From Rhodococcus koreensis (GTDB lineage: Bacteria; Actinomycetota; Actinomycetes; Mycobacteriales; Mycobacteriaceae): DNA of 64,000 nucleotides. The translations under genes were made by a program, and so were the position numbers. A model generated the notes under the pieces. That model was not told where the DNA came from and did no database searches. It saw only the letters and a list, made by a program, of their open reading frames with translations. The number at the start of each line of letters is the position of its first letter. The stretch's first letter is position 1. The DNA is taken from assembly GCF_900105905.1 (NCBI RefSeq), contig NZ_FNSV01000005.1, positions 5,642,001-5,706,000 of the forward strand, given 5' to 3'. Shown here one piece after another: positions 62,044-64,000 of the stretch.

Positions 62044-62091
62044 GCGCGGCACCCCTGCGGGAGCTCACCCCTGCAGGGGTGTCGCGCTTTT
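62044..62091 (+). terminator. Intrinsic terminator after katG
   Basis: A 15-base stem with one mismatch (62044-62058 with 62073-62087) closes a 14-base loop and is followed by TTTT. The clearest rho-independent terminator in the window. Confidence 0.88.
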
Positions 62092-62394
62092 CGTCTCACC
62101 TTTCGCAGTGCCGACGGCTGACGGTCGGTACGCCGGGCCTTCGATGCCCCACCGCAGTGCGTCCGCGCACCGCAGACGTGCCCGAGGCGTGCCGCTGCGG
62201 AGTCCGCCACTGCGGAGTTCAGTGCTGCAGAGTTCAATTCGGTGATCGCGAGTCCGGGCTGTCGCCCGCCCCCCCCTCGCTGCCCAGCGCGCGTGTGTCC
62301 CGTCCACGTCGTACCGATCAGCCCGGCCCGACGGCCGCAGCGTGGTCGATCTTCCTCTGCTGATGACGAACTGATGAGAACGCCATCTCAGCTC
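62092..62394. other. Intergenic sequence between katG terminator and permease promoter
   Basis: About 300 bases with short repeats of CTGCGGAGT/CTGCAGAGT character near 62195-62235. No gene is supported. Confidence 0.5.
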
Positions 62395-62438
62395 TTGACA
62401 TACACCCGACAGGTGAGTGTTATATCAGTTATATATCA
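62395..62438 (+). promoter_or_regulatory. Permease promoter with tandem variant operators
   Basis: TTGACA (62395-62400), 17-base spacer, TGTTAT (62418-62423). Two one-mismatch forms of TGATATATCA lie here: TGTTATATCA (62418-62427, covering the -10) and TTATATATCA (62429-62438). About 140 bases remain to the permease ATG. Confidence 0.65.
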
Positions 62439-62580
62439 AGAGCCGGCATCTGCCGGTGCGTTACCGCCAACGGAGGTTCACCATGTTCCGGAGATCGTGT
62501 GCACCAGCCAAGGAAGGCCTGAGGGGGACCGCACGCGCAATATTCCGCAGCGACCCTCGGTGTAGTACTGGAGGTTTGCG

Positions 62581-64000
62581 ATGAGTGGTGTTCCCGGCAA
62601 GTTGGAGAAGGGGCTCAACGACCGTCAGCTGAGGATGATCGCCATCGGCGGCGTCATCGGCGCAGGATTGTTCGTCGGTTCAGGCGTGGCCATTCGAGAC
62701 ATCGGACCGGCGGCCTTCATCGCATACGCGATCAGCGGGGCCGTCGTCATCATGGTGATGCGGATGCTCGCGGAGATGGCTGTCGCCAACCCCTCGACGG
62801 GGTCGTTCGCCGATTATTCCCGCCGGGCGCTGGGGGACTGGGCAGGGTTCTCGGTCGGATGGCTCTATTGGTACTTCTGGGTGATCATCGTCGGGTTCGA
62901 GGCAATCGCCGGCGCGAAGATCGTCCAGTACTGGCTGCCGGGCGTACCGCTCTGGCTGTGCGCCCTGGTGCTGCTGATCGCCATGACGGCGACCAACCTC
63001 TTCTCGGTGTCCTCCTTCGGTGAGTTCGAATTCTGGTTCGCCGGCATCAAGGTCGCCGCGATCATCGTGTTCCTCGCTCTCGGAAGCGCATTCGTGTTCG
63101 GGCTGTGGCCCGGGAAGTCGATGGACTTCTCCAACCTCACCAGCCACGGTGGCCTCATGCCCTACGGGGCCGCGGCGATCACCGCCGGTATCGTCACCGT
63201 CATCTTCTCGATGACCGGCGCCGAGGTCGCGACCATCGCGGCCGCCGAATCGCAAGATCCCGAGCGGGCCGTGGCCAAGGCCGCCAACTCTGTCATCATC
63301 CGTATCGCGATCTTTTTCGTTACCTCGGTCTTCCTGCTGGCGACGATTCTGCCGTGGAACGACGAGAGCGTCTCCGTGTCCCCGTTCGTCGCCGCATTCA
63401 CCGAGATGGGGATTCCCTACGCCGACCACATCATGAACGCCGTGGTGCTGACGGCCGTGCTGAGTTGCCTCAATTCAGGGATGTACACCGCATCGCGCAT
63501 GCTGTTCGTGCTGGCAGCCCGACGCGAAGCCCCTGCGAAGTTGGTGAACGTGACGCGACGTGGGGTACCCGCCGTCGCGATCCTCGCCTCCTCGGTGGTC
63601 GGTTTCCTGTGTGTCGTCGCCGCAGCGATATCGCCCGAAACGGTCTTCGCGTTCCTGCTGAACTCGAGTGGTGCGGTCATTCTCTTCGTGTACGCCCTGA
63701 TCGGCGTATCGCAGATCATCCTGAGGTTCCGGTCCGGATCGTCGCACCTGCGGGTTCGGATGTGGCTGTTCCCGGTACTGTCCATCGTCACCGTCCTGGC
63801 AATCCTGGGCGTTCTGCTTCAGATGTACCTGCAGAAGGAATCGCGGTCACAACTCGTACTGAGCCTGCTGTCGTGGGCTGTCGTCGTCGGCTTCTACTTC
63901 CTCAACAAGTGGTATGTCGCACGTCGCCCGGTGGCAGAGGAAGTGGTCGGGACAGCGCGGCCGCATCGAGTGCTGGTGATGGCCAACGAGACTGCGAACT
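62581..64000 (+). CDS. APC-family amino acid permease (partial at window end)
   Basis: The frame opens with ATG after GGAGG and stays open for 473 codons to the window edge. The N-terminus LNDRQLRMIAIGGVIGAGLF then VGSGVAI is the substrate-binding TM1 signature of the amino acid-polyamine-organocation family (GabP/AnsP/ProY type). About 12 hydrophobic segments follow, with FSMTGAEVATIAAAES in TM6. Glycine, serine, proline or GABA are possible substrates. Operator-like sites in its promoter place it in the one-carbon regulon, favouring a methylated amino acid or glycine. After the last helix the chain continues with PHRVLVMANETAN, suggesting a cytoplasmic extension beyond the window. Confidence 0.88.
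   Translation, partial: MSGVPGKLEKGLNDRQLRMIAIGGVIGAGLFVGSGVAIRDIGPAAFIAYAISGAVVIMVMRMLAEMAVANPSTGSFADYSRRALGDWAGFSVGWLYWYFWVIIVGFEAIAGAKIVQYWLPGVPLWLCALVLLIAMTATNLFSVSSFGEFEFWFAGIKVAAIIVFLALGSAFVFGLWPGKSMDFSNLTSHGGLMPYGAAAITAGIVTVIFSMTGAEVATIAAAESQDPERAVAKAANSVIIRIAIFFVTSVFLLATILPWNDESVSVSPFVAAFTEMGIPYADHIMNAVVLTAVLSCLNSGMYTASRMLFVLAARREAPAKLVNVTRRGVPAVAILASSVVGFLCVVAAAISPETVFAFLLNSSGAVILFVYALIGVSQIILRFRSGSSHLRVRMWLFPVLSIVTVLAILGVLLQMYLQKESRSQLVLSLLSWAVVVGFYFLNKWYVARRPVAEEVVGTARPHRVLVMANETAN

Noticed and set aside
1..64000. CRISPR array, tRNA, rRNA or prophage
   Set aside because: No regularly spaced repeats, cloverleaf sequence, rRNA segments or phage structural genes were seen on reading.

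Overview
This is a high-GC actinobacterial chromosome segment, most likely from Rhodococcus or a close mycolate-producing relative. Supporting signs are a mycothiol-dependent formaldehyde dehydrogenase, a WhiB regulator, a PknK-type kinase, a DesA-like desaturase, a FurA-KatG pair, a four-subunit sarcosine oxidase and frequent GTG/TTG starts. No rRNA, tRNA, prophage or CRISPR array was seen. One complete insertion sequence is present.

Layout. (1) 1-16 kb is mixed: the end of a dihydrolipoamide dehydrogenase gene, two VOC-fold proteins, a nucleotidyltransferase, a FUSC-type membrane protein, an arylsulfatase, an M48 protease, a thiamine-diphosphate enzyme of the AceE/transketolase type paired with a DAO-family flavoprotein, a PknK-like kinase and a sensor-like LuxR regulator. 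(2) 16-22 kb encodes a ribulose-monophosphate formaldehyde cycle: hxlB-hxlA, then zwf divergent from gnd-pgi. (3) 22-43.5 kb is a catabolic island for N-methylglycines and folate-bound one-carbon units: serine deaminase, folC, a fused pabAB, sarcosine oxidase soxBDAG with glyA, 5-formyl-THF cyclo-ligase, purU, fchA, folD and dimethylglycine oxidase, plus two GntR/FCD regulators. (4) 43.7-47.5 kb holds a RidA remnant, WhiB, a desaturase and a BCCT transporter. (5) 48-53 kb is a formaldehyde-to-CO2 operon: mycothiol-dependent formaldehyde dehydrogenase, a metallo-beta-lactamase-fold hydrolase, an FdhF/YdeP-type formate dehydrogenase and FdhD. (6) 53-59 kb holds an IclR regulator, a second folD, a three-component Rieske oxygenase resembling glycine betaine monooxygenase, and moaA. 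(7) 59-64 kb holds furA-katG and an APC permease that runs off the window.

The genes fit one pathway. Betaine would enter by the BCCT carrier and be demethylated by the Rieske oxygenase to dimethylglycine, then by dimethylglycine oxidase to sarcosine, then by SoxBDAG to glycine. GlyA and serine deaminase would turn glycine plus methylene-THF into pyruvate. Each demethylation releases formaldehyde or methylene-THF. These are handled by three parallel routes: folate enzymes, mycothiol-linked oxidation to formate and CO2, and the RuMP cycle.

A palindrome, TGATATATCA, occurs exactly five times (before sdaA, glyA, purU/gntR, dimethylglycine oxidase and folD2) and in near-exact form before pabAB/folC, the mycothiol formaldehyde operon and the APC permease. 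In five cases it lies 3-12 bases downstream of a TTGAC(C/T)-N17 promoter. It probably marks a GntR-controlled one-carbon regulon. Other notable points are two FolD paralogues that have each lost a different conserved site, an IS4-family element that recently split the sox operon, and decayed lysR and ridA genes.
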